The notes beneath the pieces were generated by a model. That model saw nothing but the letters and a program-made list of their open reading frames with translations. It was not told the origin of the DNA and made no database searches. Made by a program: the position numbers and the translations under genes. Source: CAWIKY01 sp963836905 (GTDB taxonomy: Bacteria; Pseudomonadota; Alphaproteobacteria; Caulobacterales; Hyphomonadaceae). From it: a DNA stretch of 64,000 bases. Below are positions 9,011 to 17,328 of this stretch, one piece after another (positions within the stretch are counted from its first letter, which is position 1; every line of letters begins with the position of its first letter). The stretch is taken from assembly GCA_963836905.1 (NCBI GenBank), contig CAWIKY010000003.1, positions 1 to 64,000 on the forward strand. Reading direction: 5' to 3'.

Positions 9011-10402
9011 ATGACAGACAGCTCTTCATCATCTGGCAGCCCGTCCAATGAGCAGGAATCCGGCGGCGTCAACGAAGAAGAGCTGGAGAGATTGATCGAT
9101 TCCGCCGACGCAGGCGACAGCGAGGCCATCCTTCAGCAGCTACAGGCAAACCACCCCGCCGATGCCGCGGACCTGCTGGAGAACATGCCGCGTCAGACGT
9201 TGAGCGATACGATTACGCTGCTCGGCACCGGTTTTCCGGCTTCTATCCTTATCGAGATGCGAGACGAGTATCGTGCACTCGCCCTCGATTGCCTGCCGGA
9301 CATCGCAATTTCGAATGCGCTGGACGAACTGGACTCAGATGATGCGGCGATCATTCTCGACGATCTTGATGATGATCGACGGCCCGCCGTTCTGGAGCCC
9401 CTCAACAGTGCCGACCGGATCGAACTTGAACGTGCCCTGGAGTTCGATGAGGAAACCGCTGGTCGTCTCATGCAGCGTGAGTTCGTGGCCGCGCCGGAGT
9501 TCTGGAGCGTTGGCCATACCATCGATCATGCAAGGGCGAGCGCTGACGATCTTCCCGACACCTTTTTTGAAATCTATGTCATCGACCCGGCTTTCCGCGT
9601 TACCGGAGCCGTTCCGCTGAGCTTGCTGCTGCGCACCAGTCGCGATACCGCCCTGCGCGATATTTCCGTGCCCATCGAAGTCGAAATCCGGCCGGACATG
9701 GATCAGGAGGAAGTCGCCTACCTTTTCCAGAAATACGATCTGATGTCTGCGCCGGTGGTGGAGGCCTCCGGTCGCCTGACAGGCATGATCACGATCGACG
9801 ACATGGTTGATGTCATTCAGGAGGAGAATCGGGAAGACTTTCTTGCCCTGTCCGGCGTTAGTTCCGGCAGCGCGTTCGACACCGTGCTTGCGGCGTTCAG
9901 GTCGCGTGCGCCCTGGCTGGCCATGAATGTCGTGACGGCCTTTGCTGCATCCGGCGTCATCTCGATGTTTGCTGACACGATCGACCAGCTTGTTTCCTTG
10001 GCCATCCTAATGCCCGTCGTAGTGGCTTTGGGCGGAAATGCAGGCTCGCAGACATTGGCGGTGTCGGTACGCGGAATCGCCGAGCGCGACCTTGCCGGAT
10101 CTGCTGCACGGCGAGCGGTCTTGCGCGAAACACTGAACGGATTGCTGAATGGCGCGGTGTTTTCAACAGCGGTGGCGTTGATTGCCTGGTTCTGGTTCCG
10201 GGACATCGAGTTGTCGATGGTCATTGCCCTTGCCATGATCGCGACGTTTCTATGGGCCGGCCTTTCCGGTATCGTTATCCCGCTCACCCTTAAAAGACTG
10301 GGCGCCGACCCTGCCGTAGCCTCATCGGTATTTCTGCTGACAACTGTCGATATCATCGGCTTTCTCAGCTTTCTTGGTCTGGCGACGCTGTTTTTGTTGT
10401 AA
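9011..10402 (+). CDS. mgtE: Magnesium transporter MgtE
   Basis: Inner-membrane Mg2+ channel of the MgtE family, 463 residues from ATG 9011 (the frame extends to 8969 but adds an unlikely Pro-rich lead). Order of parts: a Ser/Glu-rich tail, the superhelical MgtE_N domain (ANHPADAADLLENMP, LDSDDAAIILDDLDDD), a pair of CBS domains (SAPVVEASGRLTGMITIDDMVDVI), then five membrane helices with the pore signature MPVVVALGGNAGSQT. Both cytosolic domains act as the Mg2+ sensor that closes the pore when cytoplasmic Mg2+ is high. It stands alone between the small exported pair and the SpmX-like gene; the weak ribosome site makes the start slightly uncertain. Confidence 0.93.
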   Translation: MTDSSSSSGSPSNEQESGGVNEEELERLIDSADAGDSEAILQQLQANHPADAADLLENMPRQTLSDTITLLGTGFPASILIEMRDEYRALALDCLPDIAISNALDELDSDDAAIILDDLDDDRRPAVLEPLNSADRIELERALEFDEETAGRLMQREFVAAPEFWSVGHTIDHARASADDLPDTFFEIYVIDPAFRVTGAVPLSLLLRTSRDTALRDISVPIEVEIRPDMDQEEVAYLFQKYDLMSAPVVEASGRLTGMITIDDMVDVIQEENREDFLALSGVSSGSAFDTVLAAFRSRAPWLAMNVVTAFAASGVISMFADTIDQLVSLAILMPVVVALGGNAGSQTLAVSVRGIAERDLAGSAARRAVLRETLNGLLNGAVFSTAVALIAWFWFRDIELSMVIALAMIATFLWAGLSGIVIPLTLKRLGADPAVASSVFLLTTVDIIGFLSFLGLATLFLL

Positions 10403-10476
10403 ACCGGTACGTACGGCTTCGATCTTGCAAAGCACGACCCGAACACGCCACATATGTGTCAGCACGAGGCAGAAGC

Positions 10477-12504
10477 ATGACGTCTGTTAACCGTATATCC
10501 AGCACCGGGCTCGAACTGATCAAACAGTTTGAAGGCTTTCGTTCCCGCTCAGAGCCTCTGGCTGACGACATCTGGATCGTCGGCTACGGACATACGCGTT
10601 CGGCGCGGGCGGGTGTCGAAGTTTCCGAACGGGAAGCCGAATATCTCCTGCGCTATGATCTCGTCGACATTGAGAATGCTATCAAGCGGATGATTTACGC
10701 TCCGCTGAATCAGAACGAATTTGATGCTCTGGTCTCTTTCGCGTGGAATATTGGCGTCGACCAGTTCCGTACCAGCAATGTCCTCAACTACATCAATGCC
10801 GGCGAGATGCTTGCCGCAGCCGAGAGCTTTTCGTCCTGGCGGAAGGCAAACCTGGATGGCAGTCTGATCGTTGTCGATGCGCTTGTCCGTCGTCGTGCAG
10901 CTGAAAAGAACCTGTTCCTTCGCCACCCGTCAGGTCCGGCCTCCATATCAGGCGCCGTCGTTCGTCCACAGCTCGATACGACGGCTTCGGTTCTGGCACT
11001 GTCCGATGGGGCGCTCTCACGTGAGGCGAAGCTGAAGCTTACGTCGCAGCCAAAGGCAGGCGAAGAGCCATCCCGTATCACTTTTGGAGCGGCAGACGCT
11101 TCGGATGAAGCGTCGCCGGGTACTGAACCGGGCAGCTCAACGGACGATGTTCCCGAGAACGGGATCCTTGTTGACAGCCCCGCGGCCGCCTCAACTGTGA
11201 TAAACGCCTTCTCGAACCGGATAGAAACATCCCGGTCAGAGCCCGAGGCAGGATCGCCGCTGTCTACAGCGAATGCCGATGCACCGTCACATGCGGTTAC
11301 ATCTGCTGACGCCTCGTCATCCTCGATCCACGCATCGTCCGATCTCGGCGATTTTGAAGAGGCAAGCTCCATAGGCGCAGACGAAATCAGCGCAAGCTCC
11401 GGACCGTCCCAGGCCAACGTCATTTCAATCCGCCGCGACCGGACACCCGACGCTGCAACTTCGGATGTTTCGGAGGCTGCCCGGCGCTTCGACAGGCGGA
11501 TCGAAGAAATTCTTGGAACCGATGATGCTAGCGAGCCCATCGTATCTCGTGATTCAAGCCGGAACGACGATTCTAACCCTCCGCGACGCCAATCGATTCC
11601 GTTCTCATTCGGTACCGGCGCAACGGCCCTCGCAGCGGAAATGGATGCGGGCAAACATGCCGAGGATGAAACGCAAACGACGGGTGTGATCGAAGACACC
11701 ACATCCGATGACACGGGCGCAGGCGAAAAGGATGTGCCCACTCCAGAGCCCGAACCGATCAATGATCGTACTGGTCAGGCCTCCCAAGGCGTCCTGAGTG
11801 GAGACGAAACCATTGACGTCGCTTTGCCGGAGGAGATCTCTGAAAGCGATGGCGCGGACCAGCCCTTGGATACGGCAAGCAATGACGACCACCCGCAAGT
11901 GGCTGGGGATATCGATCAGCACTCGGAGATTGCCGGATCCGGACTTTCCGAAAACGGCGATATATCTGAGCCAATTATCGAACCTGCTGTCACGACGACG
12001 ACCGAAGATCACGAGACAGACGAGGACAGAGTCGCCGATTTCGATGCGCTAGAGACCGATGTGGACGCACTCGACGAGGCACATGTTGGCACGGCTAGCG
12101 AGGAAGCCGAGACAGATGGGCCGGTTGACGATCCCTATCCGCTCGAAGGTCTCGATGCCGAAGACACGCGCCATGTTGACGAAGAAGCTGAAGAGAACAG
12201 CTACCGGCCGGGAAATGACTACGATACGGAGCCGCAGACAGGCGTTTTCTCGCCGTTGAAGGCTCACCAGCCTGTCGAGAAAAAGGGCACATCCCTGGCC
12301 GCGCTTCCATTCGGTCTTTTGGCCCTGATAGGTCTGGTCATGGTGGTGCTTGGCGTGATCGACTGGTGGAACATTCTCCAGTCTGAAACGCCGATCGATC
12401 AGAACGAGCTCTATGCTGGACCGTTCCTGATGCTCATTGGTGGTCTGGGCCTCATCTTCGGACTCTATTTTCTGGTGCGCCGAATGATGGGTGCGCCAGA
12501 GTAG
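10477..12504 (+). CDS. spmX: SpmX-like polar localization protein (GH24 pseudo-muramidase, acidic linker, two TM helices)
   Basis: 675 residues in three parts: an N-terminal phage-lysozyme-like GH24 domain (about 1-150), an acidic Ser/Asp/Glu/Thr-rich disordered linker of about 440 residues, and two C-terminal helices (about 607-628 and 648-668). This is the architecture of SpmX, which in Caulobacter places the histidine kinase DivJ at the old pole and directs stalk placement in relatives. The catalytic Glu is kept at residue 19 (KQFEGF). Aligned with T4 lysozyme, however, the Asp and Thr partners are replaced by Leu and Ile, which fits a domain reused for binding rather than cutting. The linker is much longer than in the 431-residue Caulobacter protein. 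Start at ATG 10477, not the GTG at 10456, because of the AGGC site. Ends before a good terminator. Confidence 0.82.
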   Translation: MTSVNRISSTGLELIKQFEGFRSRSEPLADDIWIVGYGHTRSARAGVEVSEREAEYLLRYDLVDIENAIKRMIYAPLNQNEFDALVSFAWNIGVDQFRTSNVLNYINAGEMLAAAESFSSWRKANLDGSLIVVDALVRRRAAEKNLFLRHPSGPASISGAVVRPQLDTTASVLALSDGALSREAKLKLTSQPKAGEEPSRITFGAADASDEASPGTEPGSSTDDVPENGILVDSPAAASTVINAFSNRIETSRSEPEAGSPLSTANADAPSHAVTSADASSSSIHASSDLGDFEEASSIGADEISASSGPSQANVISIRRDRTPDAATSDVSEAARRFDRRIEEILGTDDASEPIVSRDSSRNDDSNPPRRQSIPFSFGTGATALAAEMDAGKHAEDETQTTGVIEDTTSDDTGAGEKDVPTPEPEPINDRTGQASQGVLSGDETIDVALPEEISESDGADQPLDTASNDDHPQVAGDIDQHSEIAGSGLSENGDISEPIIEPAVTTTTEDHETDEDRVADFDALETDVDALDEAHVGTASEEAETDGPVDDPYPLEGLDAEDTRHVDEEAEENSYRPGNDYDTEPQTGVFSPLKAHQPVEKKGTSLAALPFGLLALIGLVMVVLGVIDWWNILQSETPIDQNELYAGPFLMLIGGLGLIFGLYFLVRRMMGAPE

Positions 12505-12532
12505 CGCCTCTGTTTCAAAGTGACCCTACTTG

Positions 12533-12560
12533 AAAGCCCGGCTTGGAAAAGCCGGGTTTT
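12533..12560 (+). terminator. Rho-independent terminator after the SpmX-like gene
   Basis: CCCGGCT pairs with AGCCGGG around a TGGAAA loop, extended by a GU pair and AAA/TTT, followed by TTTTC. It lies 29 bases after the stop at 12504. It also rules out the TTG at 12543 as the start of the next gene. Confidence 0.8.
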
Positions 12561-12578
12561 CTGCTTAATGACAGACGC

Positions 12579-13751
12579 ATGATACCTAACAGCTACCCCA
12601 CCCTGAACTTCGATCTTAGCGAGACCGCAGACATGCTCCGCGACACAGTCCGGTCATTCGCCTCAGATGAGATTGCTCCACTTGCAGCCGAGATCGACCG
12701 GACCGATGTGTTCCCTCGCCAGCTTCTTCCGAAAATGGGAGCACTTGGCCTCCTCGGCATTACCGTCGAGGAAGAATGGGGCGGGTCCGGGCTCGGATAT
12801 CTGGAGCATGTGGTTGCGATGGAGGAAATCTCCCGCGCCTCAGCCTCCGTCGGTCTTTCCTATGGTGCACATTCAAATCTTTGCGTGAACCAGCTTCGAC
12901 GCTGGGGCACCGACGATCAAAAATTGCGCTATCTGGAGAAACTGGTCACAGGCGAACATCTTGGCTCGCTTGCGATGAGCGAGACCGGCGCAGGCTCTGA
13001 TGTGGTGTCCATGAAGTTGCGGGCAGAAAAGTCGGGTGACCGATATATCCTGAACGGCGGCAAGATGTGGATCACAAACGCACCGGACGCCGATACGCTT
13101 ATTGTATATGCAAAAACAGAACCGGACGCCGGATCGCGTGGCATTTCAGCATTCATCATCGAGCGTGGTTTTGAAGGCTTCTCCGTCGCCCAGAAGCTGG
13201 ACAAGCTCGGCATGCGCGGATCCGAAACCGGCGAACTGGTGTTCGTTGATTGCGAGGTTCCCGAAGAGAATGTGATGGGTCCGCTGAACCGCGGCGTCGA
13301 AATCCTGATGAGCGGGCTGGACTACGAGCGCGCGGTGCTCGCTGCCGGACCTCTCGGAATCATGCAGTCAGCCATGGATGTGGTCCTGCCCTATATTCAC
13401 GACCGCAAGCAGTTCGGAAAATCCATCGGCGAGTTCCAACTCATACAGGGCAAGCTGGCGGACATGTATGTTCAGATGAATGCGGCCAAGGCCTACGTCT
13501 ATACGGTCGCGAAAGCTTGCGACCGGGGCGAGACAGCCCGCAAGGATGCCGCAGGCGCAATCCTTTATGCCGCTGAACTTGCCACGAAACTGGCGCTCGA
13601 TGCGATCCAGATCCTGGGCGGGAATGGCTACGTCAACGACTATTCAACCGGTCGTCTTTTGCGCGACGCGAAACTCTACGAAATCGGTGCCGGCACAAGC
13701 GAAATCCGCCGCTGGCTGATCGGACGCGAGCTGTTCGGAGAAACTGCTTAA
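12579..13751 (+). CDS. liuA: Isovaleryl-CoA dehydrogenase
   Basis: FAD-dependent acyl-CoA dehydrogenase, 390 residues from ATG 12579, which oxidises isovaleryl-CoA to 3-methylcrotonyl-CoA, the substrate of LiuBD. Signatures: LAMSETGAGSDVVSMKL (flavin loop), KMWITNAPDADTLIVYAKT, QFGKSIGEFQLIQGKLADMY, and QILGGNGYVNDYSTGRLLRDAKLYEIGAGTSE. The catalytic base fits GLDYERAVLA, as expected for isovaleryl-CoA dehydrogenases, which carry this Glu in a different place from other family members. The gene is on the opposite strand and about 5.4 kb from liuBCD, with unrelated genes between, which is a split version of the usual liu operon. A terminator directly upstream isolates it from the SpmX-like gene. 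Confidence 0.92.
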   Translation: MIPNSYPTLNFDLSETADMLRDTVRSFASDEIAPLAAEIDRTDVFPRQLLPKMGALGLLGITVEEEWGGSGLGYLEHVVAMEEISRASASVGLSYGAHSNLCVNQLRRWGTDDQKLRYLEKLVTGEHLGSLAMSETGAGSDVVSMKLRAEKSGDRYILNGGKMWITNAPDADTLIVYAKTEPDAGSRGISAFIIERGFEGFSVAQKLDKLGMRGSETGELVFVDCEVPEENVMGPLNRGVEILMSGLDYERAVLAAGPLGIMQSAMDVVLPYIHDRKQFGKSIGEFQLIQGKLADMYVQMNAAKAYVYTVAKACDRGETARKDAAGAILYAAELATKLALDAIQILGGNGYVNDYSTGRLLRDAKLYEIGAGTSEIRRWLIGRELFGETA

Positions 13752-13845
13752 ACGAGACGGCGCGTCTGCCTAAAAATCATCAGCGTAGGCGCTCGGTAAC
13801 GTGCACATTCAGGAATCGTCTGGATCTCGACTCAAAATGGGCTGA

Positions 13846-14199
13846 TCATCCGCATCCATCGTCTTTGGCGGGGTCATGCCCCCAATTCATGAGTGAGTAG
13901 CGCCAGTCACTGCTCTCCATGTCCTCATCCGGACCGCCCTGGGAGCAATGGCGTTTTATGTAGCCAATGACCGTTGCCATATGATTCCACTGATCGTCGC
14001 TCAGATCATCCTTGTTCGTGCGCTTGATCTCGACGATCCGCTTTCCCGACTTGTGACCCTTGCTTTCCCCGTCGCCGCTGTCGGCGCCGACCGACTTGCT
14101 TTCGTCCGTTTCGAGAAAGTCCTCGATCTCTTTCGGGGCCATGTTCACGAGGTCATGCCATTCCTCCCAGATCGTTTCGTTGTCTTTCGATGACGACAT
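13846..14199 (-). CDS. DUF3140 family protein
   Basis: Small cytosolic protein of 117 residues whose ATG at 14199 follows AAGGA. The conserved blocks VNMAPKEIEDFLETDESKSVG, GHKSGKRIVEIKRTNKDDLSDDQWNHM and SDWRYSLMNWGHDP match the DUF3140 family, found in many bacteria and of unknown function; several relatives lie near stress genes. The frame stays open upstream to 14820 but that stretch is antisense to the aldo/keto reductase and has no coding character, so the short version is chosen. It is divergent from the aldo/keto reductase with 96 bases between them. Confidence 0.82.
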   Translation of the reverse strand: MSSSKDNETIWEEWHDLVNMAPKEIEDFLETDESKSVGADSGDGESKGHKSGKRIVEIKRTNKDDLSDDQWNHMATVIGYIKRHCSQGGPDEDMESSDWRYSLMNWGHDPAKDDGCG

Positions 14200-14295
14200 G
14201 ATGATACCGGTCCTTGCTTCAATTGATATCAAACAGGAACACATTCCGCGCTGCTCGCGTTCCGAAATTGACCCTGTATTCGGAAGGAGCCGCCA

Positions 14296-15132
14296 ATGAC
14301 CCTCACCACAACCCATCACGGTGCCGAGATACCTGTTATCGGCTTTGGTACTTGGCAACTCGAAGGCCGTGATGCACGCGATGGGGTCATCACAGCGATC
14401 GAAGCGGGATATCGCCATATTGATACGGCCCAGAAATACGGGAACGAGGGCATGGTCGGCGAAGGATTGAAAGATGCCCAGCTTCCCCGAGAGGATGTCT
14501 TCCTGACAACAAAGGTCTGGATCGAAAACTTTCGCGACGGAGACCTGCAACGCTCTGCGCGCGAAAGTCTGGACAGGCTGCAAACCGATCACGTCGATCT
14601 CTTGTTGCTTCATTGGCCGAATGAGGATGTTCCGATGAACGAGACGTTTGCGGCGCTTGCGGACGCGCGAGAGCAAGGCCTTACCCGGCACATCGGCGTT
14701 TCGAATTTCACAACGAGCCTCTTGGCAAAGGCGCGGGACCTGTGCCCGGTGCCCCTCATTGTGAATCAGGTGGAATACCACCCTTTCATCGACCAGACGG
14801 CCGTATTTGAAGCCACCCAAGCAGCCGATATGGCACTGACAGCATATTCACCGCTGGCACAGGGCGACGTCTTCGACAATCCTGTGATCAAGCAGATTGC
14901 TGACCGTCACGGCAAATCGCCCGGCCAGGTGGTCATGCGGTGGTTTATCCAGCAGCCGGGCGTAATCGCCATTCCGCGCTCGACGTCTGCGGAGCACATT
15001 CGCGATAATAACGACGTCCATGACTTCGCGCTCGAACCTGCCGAGATGGCCCGAATCTCCTCGCTCAAATCACGCCATATGCGAATTGTCGACCCCGACT
15101 TTGCGCCTGAATGGGACATACCGGCTGGCTGA
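14296..15132 (+). CDS. Aldo/keto reductase (2,5-diketo-D-gluconate reductase-like)
   Basis: NADPH-dependent carbonyl reductase of 278 residues with an excellent ribosome site (GGAAGGAG) before ATG 14296. The TIM-barrel family signatures are complete: GYRHIDTAQKYGNEGMVGEGL holds the catalytic Asp and Tyr, LTTKVW the Lys and LLLHWPN the His; VSNFTTSLL and the cofactor-binding AIPRSTSAEHIRDN follow. The closest known subgroup is the DkgB/YafB type, which reduces methylglyoxal, small aldehydes and diketo sugars. The real substrate cannot be told from sequence. It ends 8 bases from the stop of the convergent patatin gene. Confidence 0.88.
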   Translation: MTLTTTHHGAEIPVIGFGTWQLEGRDARDGVITAIEAGYRHIDTAQKYGNEGMVGEGLKDAQLPREDVFLTTKVWIENFRDGDLQRSARESLDRLQTDHVDLLLLHWPNEDVPMNETFAALADAREQGLTRHIGVSNFTTSLLAKARDLCPVPLIVNQVEYHPFIDQTAVFEATQAADMALTAYSPLAQGDVFDNPVIKQIADRHGKSPGQVVMRWFIQQPGVIAIPRSTSAEHIRDNNDVHDFALEPAEMARISSLKSRHMRIVDPDFAPEWDIPAG

Positions 15133-15140
15133 CTGGACCT

Positions 15141-16860
15141 CTAGCGCGGGCCCAGTATATTTGACGCGCTGGCAATGGTCTTTCTTGCGGCTTGATACCC
15201 CGCCTCTACCGCCATGTCGTAATGATCCCAGTCTCTCAGATCAATGTCGGGAAGTTCGGGAAGAATCAGAACATCGGCGAGCTCACGCCCCCGGTTCGGA
15301 TCGACGCTGACCGTCGCGGATCGCATCAGCAGGCTCGCAATCGGCGGCGCACTCGAAAACCCGTGCCGCAGCACCCAGCCAAAGAAGTTTGGCGGATCGA
15401 TGAAGTCTTCTGCATCCAGTCCTTTTGGTGTGCGCGCAACATCGCATCCGATGATGAGGCCCCGGTGCAGGTCGCTCATCACATCGACAGGGAAATTGTT
15501 CAGAACGGCCCCGTCTGCGAGAACCTGTCCGTCTTCCACCACCGGCGGGAGAATGCCCGGAAGCGCGATCGACGCCCTGAGCGCACGTCGCAAGTTACCG
15601 TGATTGTGTATCCGGTACGCCCCGCCCGTCAGGTTGGTTGAAATCGCAAAGTAGGGAATGCGCAGGCTGGTGATCTCGGTATCACCAAAATGCTCGCGCA
15701 GCCGGTTATCCACGCGTTTGCCGCGCACCATTCCGACAACCGGAAGATTGTAGTCGCCCAGCGGATTGCTTTCGACGAACGCCTTGCGGATACGCATCTC
15801 GATCTCGGAGTCCGGCCAGCCCATAGCCACGCATGCCGCCACGACCGCGCCCATGCTCGAGCCGCCTGCAAGATCTATTGGATAGCCGGCCTCGCGCAGG
15901 GCGCGAACCACACCAATATGTGCGTAGGCACGTGCGCCGCCGCCCGAAAGTACCAGGCCGACCGATCGGCCGGCAACCACCCGGGCGAGCCGGTCAGCAT
16001 CGGCCCCTTCGAGGCCCGACCAATGAAACAGCCGTGCGGCGTCCGCAGCCTCTTTCCATTCATCCGGAGTGGATGCCCAGCGTTCCGATCCGTGATGTAT
16101 CAATACCACATCGACGAGGCGAAACCGCTTTACCGGCGAAGTCTCGTCCGGCATCAACGGAACGGAGGGGCGGGCATCCGGGCGGGCTAGCACCCAGACC
16201 CGGTCGGCTTGCCTCAGAGACAAACGGAACCAAGTCGAAGTCCTCAATGCGCGAGATGAGAATGACAATGTCGTGCTCTGCCTCAAGCTGATCGAAGAAA
16301 CCCGTACTCATCCGGTCCGCCTCTTCGCCGACAATTGCCACGCGGAGACCGAGCTTTTCGAGGCCCGCCGCGAGAACCCGGGACCGCAGACGCAGGTCTA
16401 TCGTGGGTGAGGCTGCGGTCAGCGCAAAGACCTTCGGCTCCGAACGTAGCGTCTTGAGTGGCTTCTTTCGCAGCCGGACAAGAACAATCCGCGTCAGCTT
16501 GCGCATGATTTCCGGCGAGGCGCGGCCCAGCTTCAGAAAGGTGTCGCGTGGGAGCCTCACGAGCTCTGTATCACGCAAGGCGAAAACTGAACTTGCATGA
16601 GGCTCTTCGGCAAGAAGGGACATCTCGCCAACCGGTTCTCCGGGCCTGATATGGCCAAGAAACTCGTTTCGACCGTCCGGCGTTCGCTGAAATGCACCGA
16701 GCGAACCGGTCAACACGAAATAGATATGTTCTGCAGGGTCGCACTCTTCGAAGAGTGGCCAGCCTGCGGGCAGCGAGAACCAGTCTGCAGCGTTTTCAGC
16801 TGCCTTTACCCGCCTGCTGGGAAGACCTTCAAAGAGCGGCAGTTCTGCAAGTGAGCGCAA
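15141..16860 (-). CDS. Cyclic-nucleotide-binding domain + patatin-like phospholipase, +1 frameshift
   Basis: Bacterial relative of neuropathy target esterase. The N-terminal part has a cNMP-binding fold (LPAGWPLFEECDPAEHIYFVLTGSLGAF, GEPVGEMSLLAEEPHASSV), then a middle domain (AALEKLGLRVAIVGEEAD, HDIVILISRIEDFD), then a patatin domain with oxyanion loop SGGGARAYAHIG, nucleophile in GGSSMGA, and catalytic Asp in DGAVLNNFP. The first frame runs 16860 to about 16222; the continuation WFRLSLRQADRVWVLARP is one base further on, near TTCGACTTGG. The whole is 1720 bases, one more than a multiple of three, so one extra base is present. Repaired length is about 572 residues, normal for the family. The start is probably TTG 16860, with GGAG 11 bases upstream. 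Likely a lipid hydrolase gated by a nucleotide or similar ligand. Confidence 0.82.
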
Positions 16861-17328
16861 AGGACGGCATGCTCCGGTCTGTGTGCTGAGAAGATGTCCC
16901 AGACAGTCTTATACTGGAAGTCTTACGCCTTCCGCAAAAACGGAAATGCGGCGGTACCCGGCAATTCGCGAACCTTTCACTGCCCAAATCATAGGCGGAA
17001 TGGCCATTCGAAAGGCCTGTATCCACCAGACTTGCGGTTTTCCGGGTCGCCCATCGGTGGCCCAATAAAAGCATATTGCCAAGGCTGAAAACCGGATGCA
17101 GTATAAAAACATGTTACGTACCCGGTCTCTTACGCTCGTCTTTGGACGCGTCTCGACAGACTACCAGCTCTCTGAGTGGTGGGACGAATAGCTGTTTCCC
17201 CGGCAGATATTGAAAGCCGGGACGTCGTGAAATCGCGCCAGACATCCATATACATACTGCCGTGATCTCCACGCGTCCTGTCCGGTCCCTTTTCGGGTCC
17301 GACCGTGACATTATGGGGAAACATCGAA
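16861..17328. other. Intergenic region between the patatin gene and the TonB receptor
   Basis: About 470 bases without a convincing gene. The short frames on both strands lack ribosome sites and family motifs. It must hold two divergent promoters, for the patatin gene on the minus strand and for the TonB receptor of the cyanophycin locus on the plus strand. I see no clear palindromic operator. Confidence 0.5.

Noticed and set aside
10788..11762. Long minus-strand reading frame of 324 codons opposite the SpmX-like linker
   Set aside because: It mirrors the Ser/Asp/Glu-rich repeats of the real gene, has low complexity and no ribosome site or family motif.
12543..12578. Upstream TTG start for isovaleryl-CoA dehydrogenase
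   Set aside because: It lies within the terminator hairpin of the preceding gene; ATG 12579 gives the normal N-terminus.
14200..14820. N-terminal extension of the DUF3140 gene on the minus strand
   Set aside because: The extension is antisense to the aldo/keto reductase, and the DUF3140 family length and an AAGGA site both fit the start at 14199.
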